DNA of 64,000 bases, from contig CAMLON010000003.1 in assembly GCA_946481695.1 (NCBI GenBank), forward strand, positions 1 through 64,000, in the 5' to 3' direction. Both the position numbers and the translations under genes were made by a program. The notes under the pieces are model-generated. The model saw only the letters and a list, made by a program, of their open reading frames with translations, searched no databases and had not been told where the DNA came from. This document shows, piece after piece, positions 54,101 to 63,220 of the stretch. The stretch's first letter is position 1, and every line of letters starts with the position of its first letter. This DNA comes from an uncultured Bartonella sp. GTDB taxonomy: Bacteria > Pseudomonadota > Alphaproteobacteria > Rhizobiales > Rhizobiaceae.

Positions 54101-55954
54101 CTAGTTTTTGTCTTTCTTCACCCACCATGAGGGAATATCAACGCCGCTTGCTTCCGGTTGCGGTTCGGGAATGCCGAATTTGTCCCAATAGGCAATATTG
54201 AGATGTTCGGCATACCATTGGGGAATAACGTAATAATTCCACAACAAAACACGGTCGAGAGCGCGGGTTGCAGCAACGAGTTCCTCACGATCTTTTGCAT
54301 AGATGACACGTTCGATGAGTTTATCGACAGCCGGATTTTTAATGCCCGCAACATTATAGCTTCCCTGCCGGTCAGCGGCTTTCGAGCCCCAATATTCCAA
54401 TTGTTCATTGCCGGGTGAATCGCTTTGGCCGATAACCTTGATGACAAGATCGAAATCGAAATTCGCTTCGCGATTTTGATATTGTGATGCGTCGACAACG
54501 CGCATGGATGCATCGATTCCCAAACGTTGAAGATTGGCTATAAAAGGTGCTGTCGCACGCTCGAATGCCATATCACTCAGCATCACTTCCAATGTGAAAA
54601 CTTCGCCCTTTTTATTCACAAGCCGGTTCTCTTCCAGATGCCAACCGGCTTCATTCAACAAACGCATGGCTTCTGTCAGATAGCGCCTTGATGAATCGGG
54701 CTTGTCATAAACGGGGTTGGAAAAGGGTGTGGTAAAGACTTCGGCCGGCACTTCATCTTTGACCGTTTCAAGAATTTCAAGTTCCTTCCCCTGCGGCAAA
54801 CCTTTTGCCGCCAGATCAAGCCCGTCAAAATAGCTTGAGATCCGATGATAATCATTAAAAAACAACGATTTATTGAGAGACTCGAAGTCAAAAGCGAGGT
54901 TGAGTGCCTGACGCACGCGCCGGTCGGCAAATTGCGGGCGGCGGGTATTGATAAAGAATCCTTGCATACGTCCCGAGCCATGAAAGGCGAAACTGCGCCG
55001 GATAATTTGCCCGTTTTTGACCGCAGGAAAATCATAGCTCTGGTTCCAGCGCTGGATACGGTTTTCCAAATTCCAGTCGACGAGATTACCTTTTTTGAAA
55101 GCTTCCCACGCGGCGTTCGGATCAAGAAAATAGCTATAATGCTCTTTATCAAAATTGAACCGTCCACGATTGACCGGTAGATCGGCTGCCCAATAGTTTT
55201 TAACCCTTTTCCACGTGATCGATTTTCCGGCTATAAAACTTTCAACTTCGTAAGGCCCTGACCCCAACGGTATTTCGAGAGTTGGGGCAGTGATATCCCG
55301 TTTTTTACCCGTTTCATCGGTTCCTTCCCACCAATGTTGTGGTAAAACCGGCATTTGCCCCATCACATAAGGGAGTTCGCGATTGCCTTTTTCTTCAAAC
55401 ACAAAGGTGACTTCATTTTCACCGGTTTTTTCGGCTTTTTTGACCGAATGATAATAATTGTTGAAAAATGGCGAATTGCTTTTCAAAACATTGAAGCTCC
55501 ACACCACATCCTCGGCAGTAATGGGGCGACCGTCATGCCATCGGGCTTTTTTGTTCAAGCGGAATTTTACCCACGAAAAATCGTCCGGATATTGTGCAGC
55601 CTCGGCAATAAGGGGATAATTGACCGACGTTTCTTCGGTCGAAGGTGCCATCAGTGTATCATATTGTTCCCCGCCGCCGCGGGAAGAAAAACCCGCTGCA
55701 GGTGTACCTGTAACAATATAAGGGTTGAAACTGTTGAATGTGCCGGTGCGACTATCGTTAAAAGTGCCGCCTTTGGGCGCATTCACATTGACATAATCAT
55801 AGTGGGTAAAATTGGCGCCATATTTGGGTTCAACTCCGAGAGACAGGCTCGTGCGCCACTCGGGATCGGCGATAGCTATACTATTAAGGGCGAAAAAGAG
55901 ACAAAAAGCCAATCCGAGTTTCATCAAATCCCCAATCGATTTCAAGATAGCCAA
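54101..55954 (-). CDS. yejA: Periplasmic peptide/microcin C binding protein YejA
   Basis: Substrate-binding protein of the SBP_5 class, 617 residues with a signal peptide (LGLAFCLFFALNSIAIA). Typical segments are YDTLMAPSTEE, KARWHDGRPITAEDVVWSFN, PLGSGPYEVESFIAGKSITW and RRVRQALNLAFDFESLN. It delivers peptides to YejBE. It is the first yej gene, 29 bases downstream of the cytochrome c gene, with which it may share a promoter. The order yejA-B-E-F is intact. Confidence 0.94.
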   Translation of the reverse strand: MAILKSIGDLMKLGLAFCLFFALNSIAIADPEWRTSLSLGVEPKYGANFTHYDYVNVNAPKGGTFNDSRTGTFNSFNPYIVTGTPAAGFSSRGGGEQYDTLMAPSTEETSVNYPLIAEAAQYPDDFSWVKFRLNKKARWHDGRPITAEDVVWSFNVLKSNSPFFNNYYHSVKKAEKTGENEVTFVFEEKGNRELPYVMGQMPVLPQHWWEGTDETGKKRDITAPTLEIPLGSGPYEVESFIAGKSITWKRVKNYWAADLPVNRGRFNFDKEHYSYFLDPNAAWEAFKKGNLVDWNLENRIQRWNQSYDFPAVKNGQIIRRSFAFHGSGRMQGFFINTRRPQFADRRVRQALNLAFDFESLNKSLFFNDYHRISSYFDGLDLAAKGLPQGKELEILETVKDEVPAEVFTTPFSNPVYDKPDSSRRYLTEAMRLLNEAGWHLEENRLVNKKGEVFTLEVMLSDMAFERATAPFIANLQRLGIDASMRVVDASQYQNREANFDFDLVIKVIGQSDSPGNEQLEYWGSKAADRQGSYNVAGIKNPAVDKLIERVIYAKDREELVAATRALDRVLLWNYYVIPQWYAEHLNIAYWDKFGIPEPQPEASGVDIPSWWVKKDKN

Positions 55955-55983
55955 TAGAAAACAGATTTTATTGATTGTTATTC

Positions 55984-56529
55984 TTAAGGGGTTAAATGTG
56001 GCAATTCAACAGGCTCATCGGAAAGACTACGTAGATATAGAATAAGATCGGCTCTATCCTTTTCATCTTTCACACCGTTGAAAGCCATGGCAGTTCCGGG
56101 AATATATTTGCCCGGAGAAGCAAGATAGGCGTCAAGTGTTGCAAAGTCCCATCTCTTGCCATTTTCTGCCCGCATAGCGCGCGAATAGGTGTATTCCGAA
56201 ACGGAAGCAAATGGCCTTCCCACTATTCCATATAAGGGTGGGCCAACACGCGCAGGGCCATTTTTTGCCGGTGTATGGCATAAACCACATTGGCCGAATA
56301 CTTTGCGGCCATTTTCTATATCAGCCTGTTGAAGCCTTGTCGCCAGTGATATTTGTTGTTTCGGCTCTACCTTTTCGGTAACCGGTGCTTCCTCACCACT
56401 AATAGGATAAACGATTTTTGCCGGTTGCTGATGGTCATAAACAAGGTCACTGCCATAAACGATTAGAAAAAGAAAAACAGCCCAGAGAAGACAGGCGGCG
56501 ATAAGGTCATTGACAGTGGATACCTTCAT
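55984..56529 (-). CDS. Membrane-anchored cytochrome c (CycM-like)
   Basis: Class I cytochrome c of 181 residues. Residues about 10-28 form an uncleaved membrane anchor (ACLLWAVFLFLIVYG); the haem site is CGLCH at residues 81-85, and the distal Met is in GTAMAFNGV near 148. Residues 30-65 are a linker. CycM-type proteins carry electrons from the bc1 complex to cytochrome oxidase in Rhizobiales. It is divergent from kdsB, 112 bases away, the usual arrangement cycM-kdsB-pheA. It may also drive the yej genes downstream. Confidence 0.92.
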   Translation of the reverse strand: MKVSTVNDLIAACLLWAVFLFLIVYGSDLVYDHQQPAKIVYPISGEEAPVTEKVEPKQQISLATRLQQADIENGRKVFGQCGLCHTPAKNGPARVGPPLYGIVGRPFASVSEYTYSRAMRAENGKRWDFATLDAYLASPGKYIPGTAMAFNGVKDEKDRADLILYLRSLSDEPVELPHLTP

Positions 56530-56641
56530 AAAAAATTCGGTCGCTTAAATTTTATAGATGTTGAAAATTTAAGTCTTTTGCGTCATCAACGCAACATCTA
56601 TAAATCGGATAGAATAAACTGGGATAATAATCTTCAGGACG

Positions 56642-57388
56642 ATGATGATGGCTTTTTCTACTCTTATACTTATTCCTGCCCGCATGTCTTCAACACGACT
56701 TCCCGGAAAGCCTCTGGCCGATATTGCCGGAAAGCCGATGATTGTTCATGTTGCCGAACGCGCCAATAAGGCAAATCTCGGCAGGGTGGTTGTTGCAACC
56801 GACCATGAAGAGGTTGCCAATGCTGTCAAGGCGCATGGAATGGAAGCTGTCATGACACGTCCCGACCACCAGTCGGGTTCCGATCGTATCTATGAGGCAT
56901 TAACGCTTCTTGATCCGGATAACCGTTTTGATGTCATCGTCAATGTGCAAGGTGATTTGCCAACGATTGCGCCGCATGAAATTGCCGCAGCATTGGAACC
57001 ACTTGAAAACCCTGAAACGGATATTGCCACTTTAGGGGCTGAAATTTCGGTTGAAGAGGAAAAAGTCAATCCGAATGTCGTAAAAATTGTCGGTTCGCCA
57101 ATCGGAAAAACCAGATTGCGCGCCCTTTATTTTACCCGTGCAACAGCACCTTATGGCAAAGGGCCGCTTTACCACCATATCGGCCTTTATGCCTATAAAC
57201 GTAAAGCACTTCAACGTTTTGTCTCGCTACAGCCTTCCTATCTTGAAAAGCGGGAAAGCCTTGAACAATTGCGCGCACTTGAAGCAGGCATGCGTATTGA
57301 TGCCGAAATTATCGAAACTGTGCCTTTGGGGGTTGATACAGTCGAAGATCTCGAACATGCACGCGAAATGATCAGGGCGGGAAAATGA
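56642..57388 (+). CDS. kdsB: 3-deoxy-manno-octulosonate cytidylyltransferase
   Basis: Activates Kdo as CMP-Kdo for lipid A core synthesis (used by WaaA at 28.6 kb). The N-terminus [20 protein letters not shown] is the CTP-binding motif; [14 protein letters not shown] and [12 protein letters not shown] are also diagnostic. Three consecutive ATG codons (56642, 56645, 56648) follow AGGA; the spacing favours 56645 or 56648. About 246-248 residues, full length. Overlaps pheA by four bases (ATGA). Confidence 0.96.
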   Translation: MMMAFSTLILIPARMSSTRLPGKPLADIAGKPMIVHVAERANKANLGRVVVATDHEEVANAVKAHGMEAVMTRPDHQSGSDRIYEALTLLDPDNRFDVIVNVQGDLPTIAPHEIAAALEPLENPETDIATLGAEISVEEEKVNPNVVKIVGSPIGKTRLRALYFTRATAPYGKGPLYHHIGLYAYKRKALQRFVSLQPSYLEKRESLEQLRALEAGMRIDAEIIETVPLGVDTVEDLEHAREMIRAGK

Positions 57389-58245
57389 CAAAAACCAATA
57401 AAATAGCGTTCCAAGGTGATTACGGCGCCAATTCCGACACGGCTTGCCGGAACGTATTTCCGGATATGGAGCCGTTGCCCTGCACGACATTTGAAGATGC
57501 TTTGCATGCGGTCGAGAGCGGAGAAGCCGACCTTGGCATGATTCCGATTGAAAATACACTTGCCGGACGTGTTGCCGATATTCACCATTTGTTGCCGCAA
57601 ACAAAACTCTTCATCATCGGCGAATATTTTTTACCGATCCATTTTGAATTGATGGTGTTGCCGGGTGTTAAACGTGAAGAGATAAAATCGGTTCATAGCC
57701 ACATCCATGCACTGGGACAATGCCGCAAAATTATACGGGACAACCATTGGCAGGCGGTCGTTTCATCCGATACAGCAGGTGCTGCAAAATTCATCAAGCA
57801 GGCAGGCGACCGCACACAGGCAGCCCTTGCACCAAAACTTGCCGCCAAACTTTACGGTCTGGATATTATTGAAGAAAATGTCGAAGACTCGGAAAATAAT
57901 GTAACGCGTTTTGTTATCCTCTCGCGGAAAGAGATACGTGCACCAAAACCCGAAAACGGCGAAAAGGTCATGACAAGTTTTCTTTTCCGTGTGCGCAACG
58001 TTCCGGCAGCACTTTATAAAGCCATGGGAGGTTTTGCGACCAATGGCGTCAACATGACCAAGCTTGAAAGCTATCAGGTTGGCGGCACATTCAATGCAAC
58101 ACAATTTTTTGCCGATATTGAAGGCCATCCCGATCAGCCGATGGTACGCCTTGCTTTGGAAGAATTGGGCTTTTTCTCCACCAAGGTCAGAATAGTCGGT
58201 GTCTATCCGGCAAGTCCCGCCCGCGAAACGAAAATATATGGTTGA
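57385..58245 (+). CDS. pheA: Prephenate dehydratase
   Basis: Converts prephenate to phenylpyruvate for phenylalanine synthesis, 286 residues, single-function type without chorismate mutase. The catalytic domain starts [17 protein letters not shown] and contains [31 protein letters not shown] and the TRF motif (NNVTRFVIL). The ACT domain (about 200-275) has [20 protein letters not shown]; the phenylalanine-binding ESRP of other PheA reads ESYQ. Translation is coupled to kdsB by the ATGA overlap. Confidence 0.95.
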   Translation: MTKTNKIAFQGDYGANSDTACRNVFPDMEPLPCTTFEDALHAVESGEADLGMIPIENTLAGRVADIHHLLPQTKLFIIGEYFLPIHFELMVLPGVKREEIKSVHSHIHALGQCRKIIRDNHWQAVVSSDTAGAAKFIKQAGDRTQAALAPKLAAKLYGLDIIEENVEDSENNVTRFVILSRKEIRAPKPENGEKVMTSFLFRVRNVPAALYKAMGGFATNGVNMTKLESYQVGGTFNATQFFADIEGHPDQPMVRLALEELGFFSTKVRIVGVYPASPARETKIYG

Positions 58246-58750
58246 GGTTTAACGGCTCATCTAAAGCCCAATCATAATAACCGGAATTTACGAAAAGCTG
58301 TCGAATGCTATATGTGCGCTTCGCGCATGAGTTTTCGTAAGAGTAATTATGTTATTTTAAAAACCGATAATCGATAAAACCAATCGGGATAGAAATTTCA
58401 GCCGTAACCATTATGGTTATCGGTCATCACAGATATCAAATGGTCACCCTGTGCACGCGATTAACAAGCAAGTTTTCCGCATTTCAGGTATCACCCGCAT
58501 TCTTGTGTGGAACCGAAATCCACATCTGTTGCAACAGACAATCAATGATGGATAAAAAAGCTTTATCTCGAATGATATTATCCGTTGAATATCAGGAAAA
58601 CATTCCGTGCCACTCCATTCTTGAACGAAAGAAGCTGACCGGCTTTAAACACAAAAACCATGGGTAAATAGTTTGCTAAGGCCATTCATTAGTCTACAGT
58701 CTGGTACATTTTCACAAATTGGGAAAACGCACCGGCACTAAAACGATATC
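58246..58750. other. Intergenic region between pheA and nudC
   Basis: 505 bp between convergent genes with several dyads: the large stem-loop at 58288-58340, a 15-bp palindrome TAACCAT-T-ATGGTTA at 58405-58419, and ACCGATAA (58363-58370) facing TTATCGGT (58417-58424). A plus-strand frame at 58413-58667 is unconvincing. Confidence 0.5.
58288..58340. repeat. Compound stem-loop after pheA
   Basis: TTACGAAAA (58288-58296) and TTTTCGTAA (58332-58340) form a perfect 9-bp outer stem; inside, TGCGC-TTC-GCGCA makes a second hairpin. No T tract. Probably an mRNA 3' structure or a degenerate terminator. Confidence 0.45.
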
Positions 58751-59665
58751 CTAATCGACAAATTTCTTTTCGAGCCACTGCCTGATCAAAAAATTGGCAA
58801 TTGCTGCGCGAGGTGGCAAATGCAAGCCTTGTTCATGGCGACCAGCCATCATCAGTGCTACCTCCTGACGGCTAAACCAGCGCCCGTCTTCCATCTCGTC
58901 ATGACCAATCGTAATTTTGTCGTCGAGCGCTTCGGCATGACAACCAAGCATCAAAGAATGCGGAAAAGGCCAAGGTTGGGACGCAATATAAACCACCTTG
59001 CCAACCGGTATTCCCATTTCCTCGCGTGTTTCCCGACGCACTGCCATTTCCAATGTCTCGCCCTGTTCGACAAAACCGGCAAGGCAGGAATAACGTCCCT
59101 TTTCAAAACTCGGTGTGCGGGCAAGCAGGCATTTGTCCTCAAAATGGACGAGCATGATAGCAGCCGGATCTGTTCTCGGAAAATGTTCAGTACCGCAAAC
59201 CGTGCAGATGCGCTTTGCACCACCTGCCGCAATCCGGCTGGGCTTGCCACAACGCGAACAGAAGCGGTTATTTTTGTGCCACATGAGCAATGAATAGGCT
59301 TGCGCCAGAACGCCCGATTGGGTCTGGCTGAAAAGTGCGCGACTATAAGCTTCCCGTAAGCCCACCTGATTGAATGGTGAAGGAGGCTGACCGGCAAATT
59401 CTTCAACCGGCAAAGCAATAACGGGATTTTCGTCTTCCCAGCCAAGCAGGCAGGCTTCTTCCCATTGCGGCTTGAAGAGCTCTAACGATTTTTCATCAAG
59501 ATAGAGATCGGCAATCCCGTTAACATTGCGATAGACGATTGAAAAACCGTTGAGCACAATAAAATGCGCATGATGGTTTCTCTGCTCGGCAACGATGGTA
59601 TCCGTGCGCTTTTCAAGCTGCCGGTTGATAGGGTTTCCGATAAATGCAATTGCAGAAGATGTCAT
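58751..59665 (-). CDS. nudC: NAD(+)/NADH diphosphatase NudC
   Basis: Nudix hydrolase of 304 residues that cleaves NAD(H) to NMN(H) and AMP and can remove NAD caps from RNA. The zinc finger is CSRCG and CTVCG near residues 135-160. The Nudix box is GFVEQGETLEMAVRRETREEMGI, split here as GFVEQGETLE and RETREEMGI, and the family-specific SQPWPFPHSLM follows. Downstream of the HIT gene by 18 bases on the same strand, so likely one operon. Confidence 0.94.
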   Translation of the reverse strand: MTSSAIAFIGNPINRQLEKRTDTIVAEQRNHHAHFIVLNGFSIVYRNVNGIADLYLDEKSLELFKPQWEEACLLGWEDENPVIALPVEEFAGQPPSPFNQVGLREAYSRALFSQTQSGVLAQAYSLLMWHKNNRFCSRCGKPSRIAAGGAKRICTVCGTEHFPRTDPAAIMLVHFEDKCLLARTPSFEKGRYSCLAGFVEQGETLEMAVRRETREEMGIPVGKVVYIASQPWPFPHSLMLGCHAEALDDKITIGHDEMEDGRWFSRQEVALMMAGRHEQGLHLPPRAAIANFLIRQWLEKKFVD

Positions 59666-59683
59666 ATTCTATCCAGCTTTAAT

Positions 59684-60109
59684 TCAATCGAGCCTCAGTT
59701 GCAGCTTACGAATAAGCTTGCGAGCGGCTTCATCACTATAAGGTACAGGTTCTCCGTATCCCCAGACCGTTTTTGGCCAATTTATATCGCCTTCGTTACG
59801 CGCAATAATGTGCACATGGAGTTGTCTCACGATATTTCCGATAGCGGCTGTGTTGACTTTATCGCATCCGGTGATGGCTTCGAGAGCTACGGCAACCTCG
59901 TTCATTTCGGCAACAAGGACCTGTTCGTCATCAACGGAAAGATGATGTATTTCTTCCGCTCCGGCAATGCGAGGCACAACAATGAGCCACGGCCAACGTG
60001 CATCATTCATGAGCCGGACATCGGATAAGGCAAGCTCGACAATGAAAAAACTGTCTTTTTCCAAACGTGGATCAAGTTTAAATGGCTGTTGCAACGTATT
60101 TATCTCCAT
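59684..60109 (-). CDS. HIT-domain hydrolase
   Basis: Histidine-triad family protein of 141 residues. The triad reads QLHVHII: the catalytic middle His and the last His are there, but the first position is Gln instead of His. The LNDARWPWLIVVPR-like segment (MNDARWPWLIVVPR) and the pairing with a Nudix gene suggest a nucleotide hydrolase or transferase, e.g. on Ap4A-like or AMP-linked substrates; the actual substrate is unknown. It lies divergent from the SRP RNA gene and upstream of nudC. Confidence 0.88.
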   Translation of the reverse strand: MEINTLQQPFKLDPRLEKDSFFIVELALSDVRLMNDARWPWLIVVPRIAGAEEIHHLSVDDEQVLVAEMNEVAVALEAITGCDKVNTAAIGNIVRQLHVHIIARNEGDINWPKTVWGYGEPVPYSDEAARKLIRKLQLRLD

Positions 60110-60126
60110 GTTTTTCGTTTCACGAC

Positions 60127-60155
60127 TTGCTTTTTTGTTTCAAATTAGCGATATG
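60127..60155 (+). promoter_or_regulatory. Candidate ffs promoter
   Basis: TTGCTT (60127-60132), 17-base spacer, GATATG (60150-60155). The predicted start is within a base or two of the first G of the SRP RNA. Confidence 0.5.
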
Positions 60156-60161
60156 AACGCC

Positions 60162-60258
60162 GGGAGGTTGGTGGTGGACGAGCCACTCGCCAACCGGGTC
60201 AGGTCCGGAAGGAAGCAGCCCTAACGAGCTTCGGCACGGGTCACAGTGCCAGCCTCCC
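60162..60258 (+). ncRNA. ffs: Signal recognition particle RNA, small bacterial type (4.5S)
   Basis: The conserved apical core GGTCAGGTCCGGAAGGAAGC with its downstream AGCC partner is unmistakable; it contains the asymmetric and symmetric loops bound by Ffh. The ends GGGAGG (60162-60167) and CCTCCC (60253-60258) pair to close the helix, giving about 97 nt. It lies directly upstream of dnaX, the arrangement common in alphaproteobacteria. Confidence 0.97.
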
Positions 60259-60450
60259 ACTCATTATACCAATCAAATCTTATTCAGGTCACGTCTTGTT
60301 TATTGGAAAATTCGGGCAATAGCATTGTGAAAAATTGCCTGAACTGTCGAAAATCCCCACCTGAAATCCTATATTTAACACAACCGGTTGACGCAGACGT
60401 CGTCAAAGTTCACATTCAGGAAAATCACATTTCGGAAACTGGAAGAACAT

Positions 60451-62430
60451 ATGGAAAGCACTGAGGCAGAGACAGGCTATCGCGTCCTCGCCCGAAAATA
60501 TCGGCCACAAAATTTTTCCGACCTTATCGGTCAGGAGCCGATGGTGCGCACACTTACAAACGCATTCGATAGTGGACGGATACCGCAAGCGTGGATGTTG
60601 ACGGGCGTTCGTGGCGTTGGAAAAACCACGACAGCCCGCATTCTTGCGCGTGCACTCAATTACAAGACCGACACAATCGATAAACCGACAATCCATATGG
60701 ACAAGCTCGGCGAACATTGTAAAGCGATCATGGAAGGCCGGCACGTCGACGTGATCGAAATGGATGCGGCATCCCATACCGGTATTGATGATATAAGAGA
60801 AATCATTGAACAGGTGCGCTATCGTCCGGTTGCCGCACGTTTCAAAGTTTACATTATCGACGAAGTTCACATGCTTTCGACACAGGCTTTCAATGGTCTG
60901 TTAAAAACACTGGAAGAACCACCTCCGCATGTAAAATTTATTTTTGCCACAACAGAAATTCGCAAAGTTCCGGTGACTGTCCTGTCGCGTTGCCAACGTT
61001 ATAATTTGCGGCGGGTTGATTCGAATGTTCTGGCGGCACATTTAAGAAAAATCTCCGATCTTGAAAAAATCGAGGCCGAAGATAGCGCCCTTGCCATGAT
61101 AGCCCGCGCCGGAGAAGGTTCGGTTCGCGATGCGCTTTCGATTCTAGATCAGGCGATTGCCCATGGTGGTGGCAAGGTCGATGCCGAATCTGTCCGCACT
61201 ATGCTGGGGCTTGCCGATCGCACGCGTATAATCGACCTTTTTGAAATGATTATGAAAGGCGATGTTGCCGGCGCTTTGAAGGAATTTCGCGATCAATATG
61301 ATGGCGGAGCCGATCCGCTTGTCATTTTGAACGAGCTTGCCGATTTCAACCATCTTGTTACGAGACTGCGGTTTACCCCCGAAATTGCCGATGATATTTC
61401 GCTTGTCGAAGAAGAGCGGGAACGCGGACTTGATTTTTCCAAAAAATTGTCCGTGCGCGTTCTCTCGAGCACTTGGCAGATGCTTCTTAAAGGCACACAA
61501 GAGGTTGATTCGGCTGCAAGCCCGATTGACGCTGCTGAAATGCTTCTGATCAGGCTCACACATGCTGCCGATTTGCCGACGCTTGACGAGGCGCTGAAAG
61601 CTCTTGGCGAGGAAAACCCAGCAATCAAACTTCCACAAAGTTCCGATACAGGAAAAGCCGCGGATGATTCAAACGGGTCGAGTGCCAATTCCGGAAAAAA
61701 CATTGCTGAACAAAAATCTTCGCAAAAAAATGCGTTGGCAGATAATCCGGAAAGTAGTGGCAATAGTTTTTCGACGGGAAGTCATGAGACTGCCCGTGCA
61801 GAGGTTGACAATAGCGCTCGTAACAACGCCGCGACGGAACATAAGAATTTTCAGACCTCTTCCCCGCAAAAAGCACCAACCATGCAATTGGTGAGCACAT
61901 CTTCTGCCGCGTTGGAGCCGGACGAACAGGTTTTACAAGCCCCCGCAAAAAATAACGAAACAGCGGAAGAAAACAGCGAACCGGCAGTAAACAGGGTTAT
62001 CCTTCATTCCTTGCAGGATGTTGTCGATCTTGCCGACAAGCATAATGACATGCAATTCAAACTTCTGGTCAAGGAATTTGTGCGTCCGGTTTCATTCCGC
62101 CAAGGCCGTATCGAATTTGAACCTGCCGAAGGAATGCCACGCTTTTTTGCCCATGACATAGCCAAAATGCTCAGAGAATGGACAGGCGAACGCTGGACGG
62201 TGACTGTCGTCAACGAAGGCGGCGGATTGACTTTGCGTGAAGAGGACGAAAAGGCCCATCAGGCACTGCTTTCGGATGCCGAAGCCGACCCCGATATTGC
62301 TAAGATTTTAAAATATTTTCCCGGTTCAAAAATTGTCGATGTACGTGTCAACAGATCTGACGATGGTCTTGATTTGATGGACAACGGCGATATGACGGGT
62401 GAAGACGACGATAACGATCAAGGAGAGTAA
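60451..62430 (+). CDS. dnaX: DNA polymerase III subunit tau/gamma
   Basis: Clamp-loader ATPase and replisome organiser, 659 residues from ATG 60451 (GGAAGA six to ten bases upstream; the frame is open to 60388). Domains: [19 protein letters not shown] start, Walker A GVRGVGKT at 52-59, Walker B IIDEVHML, sensor 1 FATTE; domain III to about 370; a Ser/Asn/Lys/Glu-rich linker (about 400-520); then the tau-specific C-terminal domain that binds the polymerase ([20 protein letters not shown] onward). The four-Cys zinc module of E. coli is reduced to one Cys (GEHC). An A7 run at 61724 may allow a shorter gamma form. Confidence 0.96.
   Translation: MESTEAETGYRVLARKYRPQNFSDLIGQEPMVRTLTNAFDSGRIPQAWMLTGVRGVGKTTTARILARALNYKTDTIDKPTIHMDKLGEHCKAIMEGRHVDVIEMDAASHTGIDDIREIIEQVRYRPVAARFKVYIIDEVHMLSTQAFNGLLKTLEEPPPHVKFIFATTEIRKVPVTVLSRCQRYNLRRVDSNVLAAHLRKISDLEKIEAEDSALAMIARAGEGSVRDALSILDQAIAHGGGKVDAESVRTMLGLADRTRIIDLFEMIMKGDVAGALKEFRDQYDGGADPLVILNELADFNHLVTRLRFTPEIADDISLVEEERERGLDFSKKLSVRVLSSTWQMLLKGTQEVDSAASPIDAAEMLLIRLTHAADLPTLDEALKALGEENPAIKLPQSSDTGKAADDSNGSSANSGKNIAEQKSSQKNALADNPESSGNSFSTGSHETARAEVDNSARNNAATEHKNFQTSSPQKAPTMQLVSTSSAALEPDEQVLQAPAKNNETAEENSEPAVNRVILHSLQDVVDLADKHNDMQFKLLVKEFVRPVSFRQGRIEFEPAEGMPRFFAHDIAKMLREWTGERWTVTVVNEGGGLTLREEDEKAHQALLSDAEADPDIAKILKYFPGSKIVDVRVNRSDDGLDLMDNGDMTGEDDDNDQGE
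61724..61745 (+). other. Possible -1 ribosomal frameshift site in dnaX
   Basis: Seven A residues (61724-61730) precede T, read in frame as CAA AAA AAT, so the site has the A-AAA-AAT slippery form. A shift back by one base gives TGC GTT GGC AGA TAA, a stop at 61743-61745, ending a product of 431 residues. A hairpin ACGGG..CCCGT (61774-61797) lies 43 bases downstream, farther than usual. Confidence 0.4.
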
Positions 62431-62435
62431 ACCCC

Positions 62436-62759
62436 ATGCGTGACATGATGGGCATGATGAAAAAAGCCAAAGAAATGCAGGCAAAAATGCAAGCCATGCA
62501 GGATGAAATGGCAAATATTCAGGAAACAGGAACGTCAGGTGGTGGCCTGGTCAGCGTAACTTTGACCGGTCAGGGAACCGTTTCTGCAATCAAAATTGAC
62601 CCTTCACTGGTAAAACCCGATGAAGTTGAAATTCTTGAAGACTTGATTATGGCTGCCCATAACGAAGCCAAAGGAAAAATTGAAAACACAATGGCTGAAA
62701 AAACTAAAGAAATTACTGCCGGTCTACCGATCCCTCCCGGTTTCAAACTGCCATTCTGA
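62436..62759 (+). CDS. YbaB/EbfC family nucleoid-associated protein
   Basis: DNA-binding dimer of 107 residues that coats the nucleoid. The sequence opens with a Met-rich helix ([19 protein letters not shown]), then [22 protein letters not shown] forms the sheet and the second half a long helix ending [12 protein letters not shown], all typical of the family. It starts five bases after the dnaX stop with GGAGAG as ribosome site, in the conserved order dnaX-ebfC-recR. Confidence 0.95.
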   Translation: MRDMMGMMKKAKEMQAKMQAMQDEMANIQETGTSGGGLVSVTLTGQGTVSAIKIDPSLVKPDEVEILEDLIMAAHNEAKGKIENTMAEKTKEITAGLPIPPGFKLPF

Positions 62760-62824
62760 TATGAATTCCCATTAATTGTTACCCTTAAAAAAGAGGGACA
62801 ATGGATGAAAAATAAAAGATATTA

Positions 62825-62866
62825 CAAAAGTTTCGTTGTGTGAGGGCACAACGGCTTTTGTTTGTC
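62825..62866 (+). terminator. Intrinsic terminator of the dnaX-ebfC unit
   Basis: CAAAAG and CTTTTG form the outer stem and CGTTGTG with CACAACG the inner one around TGAGGG; TTTGTC follows. It separates ebfC from recR, so recR needs its own promoter. Confidence 0.75.
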
Positions 62867-62870
62867 TTGA

Positions 62871-63208
62871 ATAACAATTACCAATAGCCAGCCTATTGAA
62901 GTTAGCGCGAAAGTTCAATTCTTCCTTCAAAACCGGATGTTACTTAAATCTTGCGGCGTGATAGGTGAACGATTGCATTTTGCCGAAAATGCTTTTGTCT
63001 TTTTCGAAAAATGGTTATTGAAGCAGAAAATTGCGCTGTCGGAAGATAAAGAAAAACACTGTAAGGAAGAATTGTGTGAAGCAATCAGTTTAATTAAACA
63101 TTCATTGTTTTGAATGATCTGCTCCAATCTACCGATGAGGAAAGTGCCCCTCTTATCCGTTTGAGTGAACAACTGGCATTTTCCGGAAGTTTGCATATAT
63201 ATTTTTAA
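62871..63208 (+). pseudogene. Frameshifted coding remnant between ebfC and recR
   Basis: One plus-strand frame is open from 62871 to a TGA at 63111-63113 and reads like protein: GVIGERLHFAENAFVFFEKW and LLKQKIALSEDKEKHCKEEL. Right after it another frame continues DLLQSTDEESAPLIRLSEQL and AFSGSLH to a stop at 63206-63208. One extra base in the TTTT run near 63108-63112 would join both into about 112 residues. No start codon with a ribosome site exists for the full frame (ATG 62937 is internal). The family is not recognised. A minus-strand frame over the same DNA is less protein-like. Confidence 0.35.
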
Positions 63209-63220
63209 AAGAGTTTATCC

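Noticed and set aside
58413..58667. Plus-strand frame of 84 codons between pheA and nudC
   Set aside because: No ribosome site, odd composition and it includes the palindrome cluster at its start.
62927..63196. Minus-strand frame of 89 codons between ebfC and recR
   Set aside because: Rich in Ser, Asn and Cys with no ribosome site; the plus strand over the same DNA reads better as a decayed gene.
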